Below, piece by piece: positions 43,685 through 53,685 of a stretch of DNA of 64,000 nt. The stretch spans positions 124,001-188,000 of the forward strand of contig NZ_QNQU01000004.1 of assembly GCF_003315595.1 (NCBI RefSeq), given 5' to 3'. The number at the start of each line of letters is the position of its first letter. The stretch's first letter is position 1. Under the pieces are notes generated by a model. It saw only the letters and a list, made by a program, of their open reading frames with translations. It ran no database searches and was not told the origin of the DNA. This DNA comes from Pedobacter miscanthi (GTDB lineage Bacteria > Bacteroidota > Bacteroidia > Sphingobacteriales > Sphingobacteriaceae). Both the position numbers and the translations under genes were made by a program.

Positions 43685-45786
43685 GTTGATGTTCTTTTTA
43701 TTGCCTCATCAAGATCTACCGTTGGTTTCCATCCTAAAATTTCTTTCGCTTTTTCTGCTAAAAATGTACTCTGGGTATTTCCGTAAATTTCGTTTAGCCA
43801 AACTGGAGGGTTAAATGGTGCAGTTGAGTTGTCGGTAAGATTTTCAGAACCAATGGTTAACCATTCTACTTCTCTTTGTCCATCCAATCTGTTTCTAAAT
43901 TTAGGTACGAGGTTGAAAATATTTTTTTTAATCTTACCGAAAAAGGGATGCTGATTAATTAAACCTACAAATTCGTAGTTAGCCAATAAATAGCGCACTA
44001 TTTTTTTTATACTGGTTTTTTCTTTAAAATTCTGTGATAGCAAAGTTTTAGTTGTGAGACTTTCTATTTTATTGCCATATCCTTGTAAAAGAGGGGTTAA
44101 GAAATCTTTCCATGTCATTACTCCATCATTGATTATAAAATTTTTGCCATGGGCCGCTTTAACTTCAAGTGCTTTTAAAATCGCATCCAACAGATTGTCG
44201 ATATAAACAACATTTGCCAACCCCTGTCCATCATCAATCCAGCAAAAGCGGTTTGATTTGGCTAGCACTAAAGGTAAGGTGGTGTATGTTTTTCCATTAG
44301 GACCAAATACACAGGTTGGATTGAGTAAAACGATGCGGGTTTTATGCTGACTTTTGGCAAAGTCTAAACACCATTGCTGCATTATTTTTTTGGTTTTGCC
44401 ATAAGTTCCGCCAGCAGGTTTATGAACAGTATTTTCATCAACCATGCCGTTCGGAAAGCCATAAACATTCATCGTACTTAAAATTACTATTGCTTCTACA
44501 CCTTGTTTACAGGCAGCTTTAACAAGGTTCTTTGTAGCTTCGATATTAATATTGTATGCATCTTTTCCATCGGTTGAATAGGCAAGATGAACCAGGTATT
44601 TTTTTCCTGATAGTGCTTTCTCAACGGCATTATAATTTAATAAATCAACTTTGGGCAACGCTATTCCGAATCGGGCAATAGGTGCACAATTTTTGTAGCC
44701 CCTTACCGGTGCCGTAATATTTCTGACCCCATCCTTCCAAAGTTTTTCAATCAATGCCGTGCCAATAAATCCTGTACCTCCGGTAATTAGAAAAGAGGAT
44801 CCGTTTTCATAAAGTGCTATGGTTCTTCTTTGATTGTAGGCCCATTCAATTAGGTTAATTACAGCCTTAGCCTCATCCATTTTAACAAGCGAACCGTGAT
44901 TGGATGCAAACCGGCTAAGTTGTTCTACAAAGCAGGCCTCAAAAATATATTTCAGTGTTTTGTCGGCAAAGGCGTTTTCTAATCGTATTTCATGGATAAC
45001 CTGCTCATCGGGTGAAAAGAAACAGGATTCAAAATTGTCTTTTTCCATCCAAATCCTTCCTTTTTCGCCGATAATTTCGAAAGTGTTCTTGAGCTTTTCT
45101 GTTCTTGATAATTTTAGTGAAATATGCGTATTATCTGCATTTTTCAAATGGTAAAGGGTATTTGCCTCTACACCACCCTCATAATCATCCTGATAGTTTA
45201 CAGGTACTAAGTCGTCAAAAAGATGGTAAAGTAAATCCAGATAATGTACACCCATATCAGCTAATACACCACCATTTTTCGGGTCGAAGAAGGCATAGCT
45301 GTCTGCTACCCAGGCGTAAGGATTTCCATCCTCAACCTTTACTGTATTTATTTTACCTACTAAAGCTAAGCTCTTGCTTAAGGCCTGGTAGGAAGGCATG
45401 TAGCGGCGTACCATACCAGTGTAAACATGTTTGGCCGATTGGGATTCTAATCGGATTATTCTATCGCAAGCTGCAGTAGTTAAAGCTACAGGTTTCTCAC
45501 ATAAAACAGCGATATTATCTGCTAAGCAATGTGCTATTGCCGGTTCGTGCAGATAATTGGGTAAGGTGATAACGGCAAAATCAAATTTTAAATTGTTCTG
45601 ATCAAAGAATTCATCAAATCCCATTTGTATTACTGAAATATCTTTTTCAGATAGTAGTTTACACACATTTTCATTGAGTTCTACAACAGTTATCGACTTT
45701 AACAGGCCCAGATGAGCAAACGCTTTTAAATAGTATTCTTGAAATACAGCACCTCCGCCAAGTACTAGCCATTTTTTATCGCCCAT
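43663..45786 (-). CDS. Fused Gfo/Idh/MocA oxidoreductase and NAD-dependent epimerase
   Basis: 707 aa in one frame. Residues 1-325 are a Gfo/Idh/MocA dehydrogenase: nucleotide site WLVLGGGAVFQEYYLKA, CEKPV (96-100) and the ADMGVHYLDLL active-site helix (176-186). Residues 333-707 are an extended SDR: TGGTGFIGTAL (335-345) and the catalytic pair Tyr462-x3-Lys466 in TYGKTKK. Each half alone is a full-length enzyme of nucleotide-sugar metabolism, so one polypeptide would couple oxidation and epimerisation or reduction of a sugar. It overlaps both neighbours (11 and 22 bp). The substrate is unknown. Confidence 0.9.
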   Translation of the reverse strand: MGDKKWLVLGGGAVFQEYYLKAFAHLGLLKSITVVELNENVCKLLSEKDISVIQMGFDEFFDQNNLKFDFAVITLPNYLHEPAIAHCLADNIAVLCEKPVALTTAACDRIIRLESQSAKHVYTGMVRRYMPSYQALSKSLALVGKINTVKVEDGNPYAWVADSYAFFDPKNGGVLADMGVHYLDLLYHLFDDLVPVNYQDDYEGGVEANTLYHLKNADNTHISLKLSRTEKLKNTFEIIGEKGRIWMEKDNFESCFFSPDEQVIHEIRLENAFADKTLKYIFEACFVEQLSRFASNHGSLVKMDEAKAVINLIEWAYNQRRTIALYENGSSFLITGGTGFIGTALIEKLWKDGVRNITAPVRGYKNCAPIARFGIALPKVDLLNYNAVEKALSGKKYLVHLAYSTDGKDAYNINIEATKNLVKAACKQGVEAIVILSTMNVYGFPNGMVDENTVHKPAGGTYGKTKKIMQQWCLDFAKSQHKTRIVLLNPTCVFGPNGKTYTTLPLVLAKSNRFCWIDDGQGLANVVYIDNLLDAILKALEVKAAHGKNFIINDGVMTWKDFLTPLLQGYGNKIESLTTKTLLSQNFKEKTSIKKIVRYLLANYEFVGLINQHPFFGKIKKNIFNLVPKFRNRLDGQREVEWLTIGSENLTDNSTAPFNPPVWLNEIYGNTQSTFLAEKAKEILGWKPTVDLDEAIKRTSTWLKKIN

Positions 45787-46834
45787 TAAATATGTTTTTT
45801 AGATTTAGACATTTTTTCTCTATCATGTTCCAACTAATGTAAGCCATTAAGAGGCTGATCGGAACGGTAATAGCAAAAATCTCCCATGCCGAAACATAAT
45901 TTCCACTGGCAAGAATGATGGTTTGTATGATGAGAAAATGATAAATATATATACCATAAGAAAAATCTCCGAATCTTTCAATTGATTTAACAGGCAAATT
46001 CGTAATTAGCCAGAGTAAAATATAAAAGAGAAAAAATGGGTTTAGTGGGAAATTCGGATTGAATTTAATGTCCACAATCCATAATATAATGCAGAATATT
46101 AATAGGAATGTTGAGTCGGGAATATATTTTCTGAAAGTAAAACCAATTGAGCCAATAAGGAAATAGTAGGGTAAAATGGCTATGCTTTTGTTGGTAAAAA
46201 ACTTTAAAAAAAATGTACACTTACAGGGATCAAGCCAATAACACAGAATGTAAATGGCTGTAAAACCTATTAATAACCATTTTCTTTTCTCTAGTGCACC
46301 AAATATTCCGCTTATGGCGAGTAAAATATAAAATGAAAATTCCCAAAATAAGGTCCAAAGTGATCCATTCAACGATTTTTCAACTAAATTGTTGGTCAGA
46401 TTTCCGATAGTTGGCTGGTAAATATTAAGGGCGAGATTTTTAAAAATGTAGGTTGCCTGATTGCCGATGAAATGTAAATCTATTATTTGACCGCTTATTA
46501 ATGCCATTACCGGGGCAACAATTAAAGCAGTAAAAACCAAACAAAACCAAAAAGCCGGAAAAATTCTTAATATCCTATGCCATATATAGTTTAGAAAACT
46601 TTTACTATTAAGCCAACTGGCAGTAATTAGAAAGCCGCTTAAGATAAAAAAGCTATCTACGCCTAGGGCTCCGAAGCTGGTTAAGCCAAGGGAACTTAAT
46701 GGATCGATCTGACCATTGAGAACAAAACTATGTTGAATAACTACAAAAATGGCAAGTATTAAACGGATAAACCCAATAGCATTTTTTTTTGGACTGTAAT
46801 TTTTTTCGAATGAATTATAAATAGTAAAATTCAT
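45776..46834 (-). CDS. Membrane O-acyltransferase (acyltransferase 3 family)
   Basis: 352 aa with about ten transmembrane helices. Family motifs: GFIRLILAIFVVIQHSFVL near the N-terminus, with the His of the catalytic His-x-Ser/Asn pattern, and GVDSFFILSGFLI (about 55-67). Such proteins move acetyl or longer acyl groups to sugars on lipid-linked intermediates, giving O-acetylated polysaccharide. It overlaps the 5' end of the fusion gene by 11 bp. A second such enzyme is at 51603-52739. Confidence 0.88.
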   Translation of the reverse strand: MNFTIYNSFEKNYSPKKNAIGFIRLILAIFVVIQHSFVLNGQIDPLSSLGLTSFGALGVDSFFILSGFLITASWLNSKSFLNYIWHRILRIFPAFWFCLVFTALIVAPVMALISGQIIDLHFIGNQATYIFKNLALNIYQPTIGNLTNNLVEKSLNGSLWTLFWEFSFYILLAISGIFGALEKRKWLLIGFTAIYILCYWLDPCKCTFFLKFFTNKSIAILPYYFLIGSIGFTFRKYIPDSTFLLIFCIILWIVDIKFNPNFPLNPFFLFYILLWLITNLPVKSIERFGDFSYGIYIYHFLIIQTIILASGNYVSAWEIFAITVPISLLMAYISWNMIEKKCLNLKNIFNGR

Positions 46835-46879
46835 TAAAAGAAAATTCTCTAGTAAAGTGCAATAAATCTGAAATTTTAA

Positions 46880-47788
46880 TTATGCCCTGCCTAGCAGTCG
46901 GTTTAAAAAATAGAATAATTTAATACCTCTTTTAAGCCCTAATAGGCTGCAAAAACCACTTATACCTAATGGTTTAAACCAAGAATATGTTTTTAAATTG
47001 CTTGTTTTAATTTTATCTAATATTGGCAACTGCTGGGACTCTTTATACATTGAATATGCATTAGATAAAAGGTGTTTGTCTAGTACTTCTAAGATCACTT
47101 TATCCATCTTTCCTCTGGATAATATTTTTTGCTTCAAATTCTCGAAATAATTGAATGTATTTAAAGAATTGTAATGGTCATAAAGGTACGTTGCTCTATC
47201 TGTTCTGACAGTATGATTTATAGAGGTAATAACATTTGGACAAATGGTACATTTTAAACCTTTTACCAGTGCACTTGAAAAATAATCAATAACCTCCCAG
47301 GTTTTCATCTGCTCATTCCAGCAAATTTCATTTTTCCTTAGCATAACTGAAGACACAGGCCACCAATTTGAAAGTAGGTTAGCTAAATGATTTTTTCCGT
47401 ATGGAAATTTGGTGTTAATGGCTAACTCGTTTTCTGCCAACCCGACACTCATATCTGAGTTGTTCCTTATTATGCATTTCATCAAATCGGCTACACCGTT
47501 TGGCTTTAAAAGATCATCAGCGTCTAGGAATAAGAGGTATTCGCCATTGGCTTTTTTTATGCCTAAATTCCGGGCAGATGATACACCCTTATTTTCCTGA
47601 TAAAAATATTCTATTTTGTTATGTAAAATTAGATCGGATAGAATTTCCTGCGTACCATCCGTAGACCCGTCATCAATAACAATACATTCAACATTATCAT
47701 AAGTTTGATCCAATATCGATTGGATTGCTGTTTCAATATACGCTTTATTATTGTAGGTAGGAATGATTACGGTTACGGAATGGTTCAT
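46880..47788 (-). CDS. Family 2 glycosyltransferase
   Basis: 302 aa from the ATG at 47788; an earlier in-frame TTG (47809) adds seven residues that are not family-like. Opening HSVTVIIPTYNNKAYIETAIQSIL; metal motif FLDADDLLKPNGV (about 85-97). C-terminal FKPLGISGFCSLLGLKRGIKLF is amphipathic and may bind the membrane. It follows a GT2 gene by 24 bp. Confidence 0.88.
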   Translation of the reverse strand: MNHSVTVIIPTYNNKAYIETAIQSILDQTYDNVECIVIDDGSTDGTQEILSDLILHNKIEYFYQENKGVSSARNLGIKKANGEYLLFLDADDLLKPNGVADLMKCIIRNNSDMSVGLAENELAINTKFPYGKNHLANLLSNWWPVSSVMLRKNEICWNEQMKTWEVIDYFSSALVKGLKCTICPNVITSINHTVRTDRATYLYDHYNSLNTFNYFENLKQKILSRGKMDKVILEVLDKHLLSNAYSMYKESQQLPILDKIKTSNLKTYSWFKPLGISGFCSLLGLKRGIKLFYFLNRLLGRA

Positions 47789-47812
47789 TTTTAAAAGGCC
47801 ATCTGTCAATAA

Positions 47813-48823
47813 TTAATCATTCTTGATGCAGCTGAGCATTTGTTCTAAGATGGGGGGTGAATAAAATCCTTTTAGTTTGGATTGGCGGTAAAGTGATATA
47901 CTGTTAATCTTTTTGTAAGATAAAAAATAGCAGATTTTCCATAATTTCTCTGCCAACATTAAATTAAACTTTGCAGGGGCAAGTTGTTTTTTATATTCAT
48001 TTACTTCTATTAAGATTTCTAGCCAGGTTATAAGCTTTATTAGATCATGTTTGTTATCCGGCCAAGGACCAATGATAAAGCTTTTGTGCGTACTAAAATA
48101 TAATTCTAATATGTCTTTAGGAATATCGAAGGATAAAACCTGCAACCAGGAAATCTCAAATGCTTTTTCCGACTGTTTATCTGATTGTGTATTACTAATC
48201 GAGTTTGGACTTATCCTATACTTGAGTAGTGTTTTATTTATGTTATGAAAACTGGTTTTGGTTTTTAGCCGAAGCCACAATTCGTAATCTTCTGCTGGAA
48301 AATAACTGCTGTTGTATACTTCGGCATTATTATTAAATAATGATTTTCTATAGATAACACTAGGATGTGCAAAAGGGCATTTAAAGAATAATCTTGTTTT
48401 TATTTCCTGATCAGATATAGGGAATTTCCATGTCCCCTTTATTTTATTCCCATCCCATAAGTTTATATCAGTCCCGCAAACCCCAACATCAGGATTTTTT
48501 AATAAATAATTAACCTGTATAGTTAATCTATCTGGATGCGCCCAATCATCAGCATCCATTCTTGCAATATATTCTCCTTTTGCAGCTGAAATCCCCTTGT
48601 TTAATTGCTTTACTAGTCCCTGGTTTAAATCACATTCAAATAAAATAATCCTTTCATCATCAATGCTTTTGATAATGTTTTTTGTTTTATCGGTTGAGCC
48701 ATCATCTAATATTAGAAATTCGAAATTTTTATAGGTTTGATTTAAAATACTCTTAATAGCCGTATGTACATATTTTTCGACATTATAACATGGCATAATG
48801 ACTGAAATTAAAGGGTAATCCAT
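47813..48823 (-). CDS. Family 2 glycosyltransferase
   Basis: 336 aa. Opening LISVIMPCYNVEKYVHTAIKSILNQTY; DXD motif RMDADDWAHPDRL (about 87-99). AHPSVIYRKSLF and AEDYELWLRLK follow as expected for GT2 enzymes that build O-antigen or capsule. It overlaps the fucosyltransferase gene by 16 bp. The acceptor is unknown. Confidence 0.9.
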   Translation of the reverse strand: MDYPLISVIMPCYNVEKYVHTAIKSILNQTYKNFEFLILDDGSTDKTKNIIKSIDDERIILFECDLNQGLVKQLNKGISAAKGEYIARMDADDWAHPDRLTIQVNYLLKNPDVGVCGTDINLWDGNKIKGTWKFPISDQEIKTRLFFKCPFAHPSVIYRKSLFNNNAEVYNSSYFPAEDYELWLRLKTKTSFHNINKTLLKYRISPNSISNTQSDKQSEKAFEISWLQVLSFDIPKDILELYFSTHKSFIIGPWPDNKHDLIKLITWLEILIEVNEYKKQLAPAKFNLMLAEKLWKICYFLSYKKINSISLYRQSKLKGFYSPPILEQMLSCIKND

Positions 48824-49671
48824 TCGTTAGGAATAATATCGGTCTCTGTATTAAGAAACCATTTCTTTGGTGCAATCACTATCTTATCTGCTGAATTATT
48901 AAGCCAGGCTGCCCACCAGCTAAAACTACTATTGGCAATAATCTGATATTTACACAACGACATAAGATTCATTTCTTCCCATGGTTCTCCTGAGGTTTTT
49001 ACAAATGTTTTACTCTCTATAAAGGATAAGTTTTCTTCACACCAATCTAAATCATCTGAAAAAATAAAATAATTAGGCTCTTTTAAAATGGCATTAAAAT
49101 GAGCTATTGCCTGTTGATAATATGAAATTGGTAAAATTCCATGTTTCAATCCATTCTCTGGTTTGAGGTAATCGCCTCTTCTAACATGTAGGCTAATTGA
49201 ATGCTTTGTTTTGAGTATTTTTTTTTTAATATTTTTTGAAAGGATACTGAGTTCTGGGAAAGCGAATTCTTGTAGGAGTTTCTCTCTTAGTGGTGTAAAA
49301 TAGGCTTCATTTTGAAAATATCCATTAAGAAAATATGTGCTATAATTTTGTCGTTTTTCCAGTTCATTTTTAATATTATCATCGTCGATATATTTTAATA
49401 AACTTAGCCGCTTAAGTACCTTTTTAAATAATCTAAAAAAAATATTTTCTTCTCGTATCTTCAAAAAAAACGAATTATTATTTGAGTTTATCTCTAAGTT
49501 TTTAAATATGCCCAATTCGAATTTTCTAGGTGTAAAGGTGCCGGATTCTAATTGATTGTTATTTAAAAAAGAAACATCAATATGAATTAGCTTCTCATTA
49601 GAAAATGCTCTTGCTGCAGCATATTGAAACATTTGGTTACCTTGGCCGCCCTTTAATCTGACAATTATCAC
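48808..49671 (-). CDS. Alpha-1,2-fucosyltransferase (GT11)
   Basis: 287 aa, the normal GT11 length. The three family motifs are present: GGQGNQMFQYAAARAF (motif II, residues 8-23), SLHVRRGDYL (motif I, GDP-fucose contact, about 160-169) and NSSFSWWAAWLN near the C-terminus. It uses GDP-L-fucose, so the exopolysaccharide likely carries fucose; the GDP-fucose genes (gmd, fcl) are not in this window. It overlaps its two neighbours by 4 and 16 bp. Confidence 0.9.
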   Translation of the reverse strand: MIIVRLKGGQGNQMFQYAAARAFSNEKLIHIDVSFLNNNQLESGTFTPRKFELGIFKNLEINSNNNSFFLKIREENIFFRLFKKVLKRLSLLKYIDDDNIKNELEKRQNYSTYFLNGYFQNEAYFTPLREKLLQEFAFPELSILSKNIKKKILKTKHSISLHVRRGDYLKPENGLKHGILPISYYQQAIAHFNAILKEPNYFIFSDDLDWCEENLSFIESKTFVKTSGEPWEEMNLMSLCKYQIIANSSFSWWAAWLNNSADKIVIAPKKWFLNTETDIIPNEWITL

Positions 49672-50333
49672 TTTTTGTATTTTTCTACTAGACTGATAAT
49701 ATTATGCAAATCCTTGTAATTTTCAGTAAGCCAGGCTTCATCTTTTAACCACCATTTAAATTCCAGTAAAAAATCGATCTGTTCAGTTTCAAATCTATAT
49801 TTCAAATGCTTTGCAGGAGTGCCTACAACTATTGAGTAAGGTTTTACATCTTTTGTAACAATTGCTCCAGCACCGATAATTGCCCCATCGCCAATTGTAA
49901 CATCATCCATAATGACTACGTTTGCACCAATCCAAACATCATTGCCTATAACTACGTTCCCCATTTCTTTGAAATAGCTCTTATCCGCAAATGTTTTTCC
50001 GCATTGTTGATAGATAGAATAAAAAGCCGGGCTAGTTGAGGCGAAAGTATTTGATGGATGCATTCCTCCGCCTATTAAAACATTTTGGGCTATTGAACAA
50101 AAGCCCCCGATTTTAGTATTCATGATTGAAACAGACTGAGAAAGATATGTATACCTTCCGATTTGTGTTTGATACAAATAAGAATTTCTACCTATTGAGA
50201 TATATTCTTCAAATACACAGTTATCTGTAATAACGCCATCGTATATCCTAACATTTTCTACGTTTTTAACGGTTGAAGGTGCATTTGATAATTTAAGTTT
50301 TGCCGCAATTTTTTTTATGAATTTTATAGCCAT
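49668..50333 (-). CDS. Hexapeptide-repeat acetyltransferase (CatB/WbbJ type)
   Basis: 221 aa. Left-handed beta-helix from about 35 to 190, with hexapeptide repeats such as IGGGMHPSN, IGNDVWIGANVVI, VTIGDGAIIGAGAIV, then KDVKPYSIVVGTPAKHLKYRF. The His in MHPSNTFASTSPAFY is the likely catalytic base of the xenobiotic/galactoside O-acetyltransferase group. It probably acetylates a sugar on the repeat unit. It overlaps the Wzt gene by 10 bp and the fucosyltransferase by 4 bp. Confidence 0.9.
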   Translation of the reverse strand: MAIKFIKKIAAKLKLSNAPSTVKNVENVRIYDGVITDNCVFEEYISIGRNSYLYQTQIGRYTYLSQSVSIMNTKIGGFCSIAQNVLIGGGMHPSNTFASTSPAFYSIYQQCGKTFADKSYFKEMGNVVIGNDVWIGANVVIMDDVTIGDGAIIGAGAIVTKDVKPYSIVVGTPAKHLKYRFETEQIDFLLEFKWWLKDEAWLTENYKDLHNIISLVEKYKK

Positions 50334-51556
50334 ATACCTGGGGAATTGATAAATCCCAAATTAGAATTATTATATTTTGAGTGTTCACCGCCCGTATCCT
50401 CAATATAAAAAGAGAGGAAAAAATCTATTCTATCAACGAATTCAACATTGGGTACATGCATAACAGGTTCAATGAAGTATTTTCCGGGAAGCAAGTTGTT
50501 TTTAGGAATTGTTAGCTTTAGTGTTGTATTCTGGCTTTCAAGATTATAGTGTGAAGTAAATAATGCATTTTCGTTAGTATCCCTGACTATAATGCTAAAA
50601 AATAGCTCTTGAATTTGAACGCCGTAATCGACTTGTGTGATAATATTGATGTTTTCATCAAAAACAAATGTGTTTTTTTGATTATTAAAATCATCTGCCA
50701 AGATAATTTTGGTAATATGTGTCCCATCTGTTTGTTTCTCCCTATTAAATGAACTTACAGTTGCAATAGATTCGAGGTACTTTTCAATTGCTTTTCTTGT
50801 ACTACCCTTATATTCTAGAGTACCGTTATTTAATATGAGTGTTGATTGACAGAGTTGGGAAATACTTCCCATATTATGGCTTACAAATAAGACTGTTCGT
50901 CCTTCACCTTTGCTCACTTGATTCATTTTGCCCAAGCATTTTTTTTGAAATTCTGCATCTCCCACGGCAAGTACTTCATCCACAATCAAAATTTCTGATT
51001 CAAGATGGGCGGCAACTGCAAAGGCCAAACGCACATACATACCAGAAGAATATCTTTTTACCGGTGTATCCAAATACCTTTCCATCCCGGCAAAATCTAC
51101 AATTTCTTCCAATTTACGCTGGATTTCTTTTTTACGCATGCCTAGAATAGCACCATTGAGAAAGATATTTTCTTTACCTGATAATTCGGGATGAAATCCT
51201 GTACCTACTTCCAATAAACTTGCAATCCGGCCTTTACCCGAAATTTTTCCATTGGTTGGGCCGGTAACTTTACTTAAGATTTTTAACAAGGTACTTTTAC
51301 CTGCACCATTTCTGCCGATAATCCCGACTGCATCGCCCTGTTCAATCTCGAAATTAATATCTTTTAAGCTCCAAATTACATTACTAGTGCCTTTGGTACT
51401 GCGATCATTACTTTCTCCAATGCGCAAAAAAGGGTCCTCTTTACCGCGTAAATTTGCATACCATCGTTCCAGATCGCGACTGATAGTTCCCGTGCCGATT
51501 TGCCCTAACTGATAAGCTTTGCTAAGATTTTCTACTTTAATTGCGATATCTGACAT
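50324..51556 (-). CDS. Polysaccharide ABC exporter ATPase (Wzt-like)
   Basis: 410 aa. The ATPase domain (about 1-265) has Walker A GRNGAGKS (81-88), signature YSSGMYVRLAF and Walker B ILIVDEVLAVGD. An extended C-terminal region (about 270-410) is beta-rich and ends near FINSPGIWL, as in Wzt proteins that carry a carbohydrate-binding domain for recognising chain ends. The partner permease is at 52807-53685. It works with that permease to move lipid-linked polysaccharide across the inner membrane. Confidence 0.92.
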   Translation of the reverse strand: MSDIAIKVENLSKAYQLGQIGTGTISRDLERWYANLRGKEDPFLRIGESNDRSTKGTSNVIWSLKDINFEIEQGDAVGIIGRNGAGKSTLLKILSKVTGPTNGKISGKGRIASLLEVGTGFHPELSGKENIFLNGAILGMRKKEIQRKLEEIVDFAGMERYLDTPVKRYSSGMYVRLAFAVAAHLESEILIVDEVLAVGDAEFQKKCLGKMNQVSKGEGRTVLFVSHNMGSISQLCQSTLILNNGTLEYKGSTRKAIEKYLESIATVSSFNREKQTDGTHITKIILADDFNNQKNTFVFDENINIITQVDYGVQIQELFFSIIVRDTNENALFTSHYNLESQNTTLKLTIPKNNLLPGKYFIEPVMHVPNVEFVDRIDFFLSFYIEDTGGEHSKYNNSNLGFINSPGIWL

Positions 51557-51602
51557 TAAAAAAAAATAGCTTATTTACCGCTCTATAATTCATATTGCCC
51601 AG

Positions 51603-52739
51603 TTAAACGGTCTCTTTTTTTAGTAGATAATTTTTCTTAAGGATTAGAAAATATTTTTCATAAAAATGAAATGAAATATAAGCCACACCTATAGCAATAA
51701 TTATATTCATTGGTGCTGTTAGCATATCAAATTTATCATTATATGTATGGATAGGTACTATAAAGAGTTGTTGCCAGATGTAAAGACCATAAGATACTGT
51801 GCCAAGACTGACCACATACTTTAAATTGAGAATTTTATAAGTTAAAGAATTACATATTACAAGTGAATATATTAGTGATAATGCAATTAAAATATTGGCT
51901 ATCAAATTTCCAAATGGAAGTAAAAATTTGCCATAAAGACCCTGACTTTGAAAAAAGTAAATGCATTCGACTGATACAATGGCAAAAGGTATTAGGAAGC
52001 CATTGCGCCAAATTTGTTGCTTTTTATTAAAAAAACCTTTAAATGATAAGAAAGAGAATAAGCATCCGGTAAAAATAGCATCGGCATTTCCTAAAAATGG
52101 GGATAATGTAAGCTCTTGAAAATGTGGGAATAGATACCAGAATATTTTTAAAAGTGGTATAAATAGAATTAATACACTGCAAATAATACACATTTTTTTT
52201 GGTGTGAATGAAAATAAAAAAGGCCAAATAAGATAGAATTGTTCCTCAACTGCCAATGACCACGTGTGCCCTGTTAACCAAGTTCCATTAAAAAAACTAA
52301 AATTGTTAACATATAAAAGCGGCCCTATTAAATGTTGGTAGTTTAGGTTTAAGTCTAAAACAATATTTAAAATGAATATTACAAACAGATAGAGATATAA
52401 AACTGGAAAAATTCTTAGAATTCTTTTGATAAAGAAGAATTTAATATTGATTTTTCCTGTTTTAATAAACTCCTTTATTAAAAGACTTGATATTAAAAAA
52501 CCGCTTAATACAAAGAAAATCCTAACGCCCAAGTTGGCGTAAATAACTTTATCTGCAAACTTGTAGGTATCAGAAGTAGTTTCAAAGGTCAATTTAGCAT
52601 GTCCTAAAATAACAATAATTATTGCCAAGGCACGCCAGCCATCTAATGAAGGATAGTATGATTTATCCAAAAAGTCAGGTGTAGCAAAAGGAGTAATTAT
52701 TTTACTATAAACTTTATTAATATTTTTTGCAATTAACAA
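51603..52739 (-). CDS. Membrane O-acyltransferase (acyltransferase 3 family)
   Basis: 378 aa, about ten transmembrane helices. SLDGWRALAIIIVILGHAKLTF holds the catalytic His; GVRIFFVLSGFLISSLLIKEF and TGHTWSLAVEEQFYLIWPF are the family blocks (the latter at about 155-173). This is the OafA/NolX-like group, which O-acetylates surface sugars. It lies between the two ABC exporter genes, 46 bp upstream of Wzt and 67 bp after the permease, an unusual break in the Wzm-Wzt pair. Confidence 0.9.
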   Translation of the reverse strand: MLIAKNINKVYSKIITPFATPDFLDKSYYPSLDGWRALAIIIVILGHAKLTFETTSDTYKFADKVIYANLGVRIFFVLSGFLISSLLIKEFIKTGKINIKFFFIKRILRIFPVLYLYLFVIFILNIVLDLNLNYQHLIGPLLYVNNFSFFNGTWLTGHTWSLAVEEQFYLIWPFLFSFTPKKMCIICSVLILFIPLLKIFWYLFPHFQELTLSPFLGNADAIFTGCLFSFLSFKGFFNKKQQIWRNGFLIPFAIVSVECIYFFQSQGLYGKFLLPFGNLIANILIALSLIYSLVICNSLTYKILNLKYVVSLGTVSYGLYIWQQLFIVPIHTYNDKFDMLTAPMNIIIAIGVAYISFHFYEKYFLILKKNYLLKKETV

Positions 52740-52806
52740 TTGTCTATTCAGTTATTTAAAAATCAGATAAATATTTATGGTAATTAGGAAGATCACTATA
52801 TGAGTT

Positions 52807-53685
52807 TTATACCGTATCCACAAAATTGCGTTCAACCTTATTAAAAATAACAGTCCCAAAAATCAGCAGCAGCAGTGTTACCAATGTTGCATATCCAAAG
52901 CTTCCCCAGTTAAAACTGCCTTCTCCTAAAAAGCCGTACCTAAAAGTTTCGATAATGGGGGTCATCGGGTTGTATTCGATAATCCAAGCATAAGCCGGGT
53001 ATTTCTTTAAAGCTTCTGATAGGGGATAGATTACAGTAGTTGCATACATTAACAACTGGACCCCAAATCCAACCAAATATGCCAAATCGCGGTATTTGGT
53101 TGTCATGGCAGAGATGATCATGCCAGTGCCTAAGCCCAATAAAGCCATTAATATCACAACAACAGGGAACAGAGCAATGGCCCAGCTGATGTTGAAATGT
53201 GCAACTGTAAAATAATAATAGCCCATCATGATCAGAAACAAGATCATTTGGACACCGAAGCGAACCAGGTTACTTACTACAATACTTAAAGGCATAATTA
53301 ACCTCGGGAAATAAACTTTGCCAAAAATTGCTGCATTATCCCTAAAAACAGTAGATGTTTTAGTAAGGCAATCGGCAAAATAATTCCATGCCGTAATGCC
53401 AGCCATATAGAATAGGGGTTTTGGCAAACCGTCGGTAGAAATACCAGCCAAATTCCCGAATATAAAAGTAAATATAATGGTGGTAAACAAAGGCTGGATA
53501 AAGAACCAAAGTGGTCCCAAAATGGTTTGTTTATAAAATGAAACAAAATCACGCCTAACCAATAGCCATAATAAATCGCGATAAGCCCAAACTTCGCTAA
53601 ACTTCAGGTCAAATAATGATGTTTTCGCTTCGATGGTCCAGTTATATTCTTCCTGATGTTCCATGATCCTTTCTAATCTTTTCAA
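52807..53685 (-). CDS. Polysaccharide ABC exporter permease (Wzm-like)
   Basis: 292 aa, or about 285 if translation starts at the second Met (53664). Six transmembrane helices with the ABC-2 pattern: WAYRDLLWLLVRRDFVSFYKQT before helix 1 and GLGTGMIISAMTTKYRDL in the middle. Conserved IIEYNPMTPIIETFRYGFLG precedes the last helix. It forms the channel for a Wzt-energised exporter. It overlaps the GT4 gene before it by 4 bp if the first Met is used. Confidence 0.92.
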   Translation of the reverse strand: MKRLERIMEHQEEYNWTIEAKTSLFDLKFSEVWAYRDLLWLLVRRDFVSFYKQTILGPLWFFIQPLFTTIIFTFIFGNLAGISTDGLPKPLFYMAGITAWNYFADCLTKTSTVFRDNAAIFGKVYFPRLIMPLSIVVSNLVRFGVQMILFLIMMGYYYFTVAHFNISWAIALFPVVVILMALLGLGTGMIISAMTTKYRDLAYLVGFGVQLLMYATTVIYPLSEALKKYPAYAWIIEYNPMTPIIETFRYGFLGEGSFNWGSFGYATLVTLLLLIFGTVIFNKVERNFVDTV

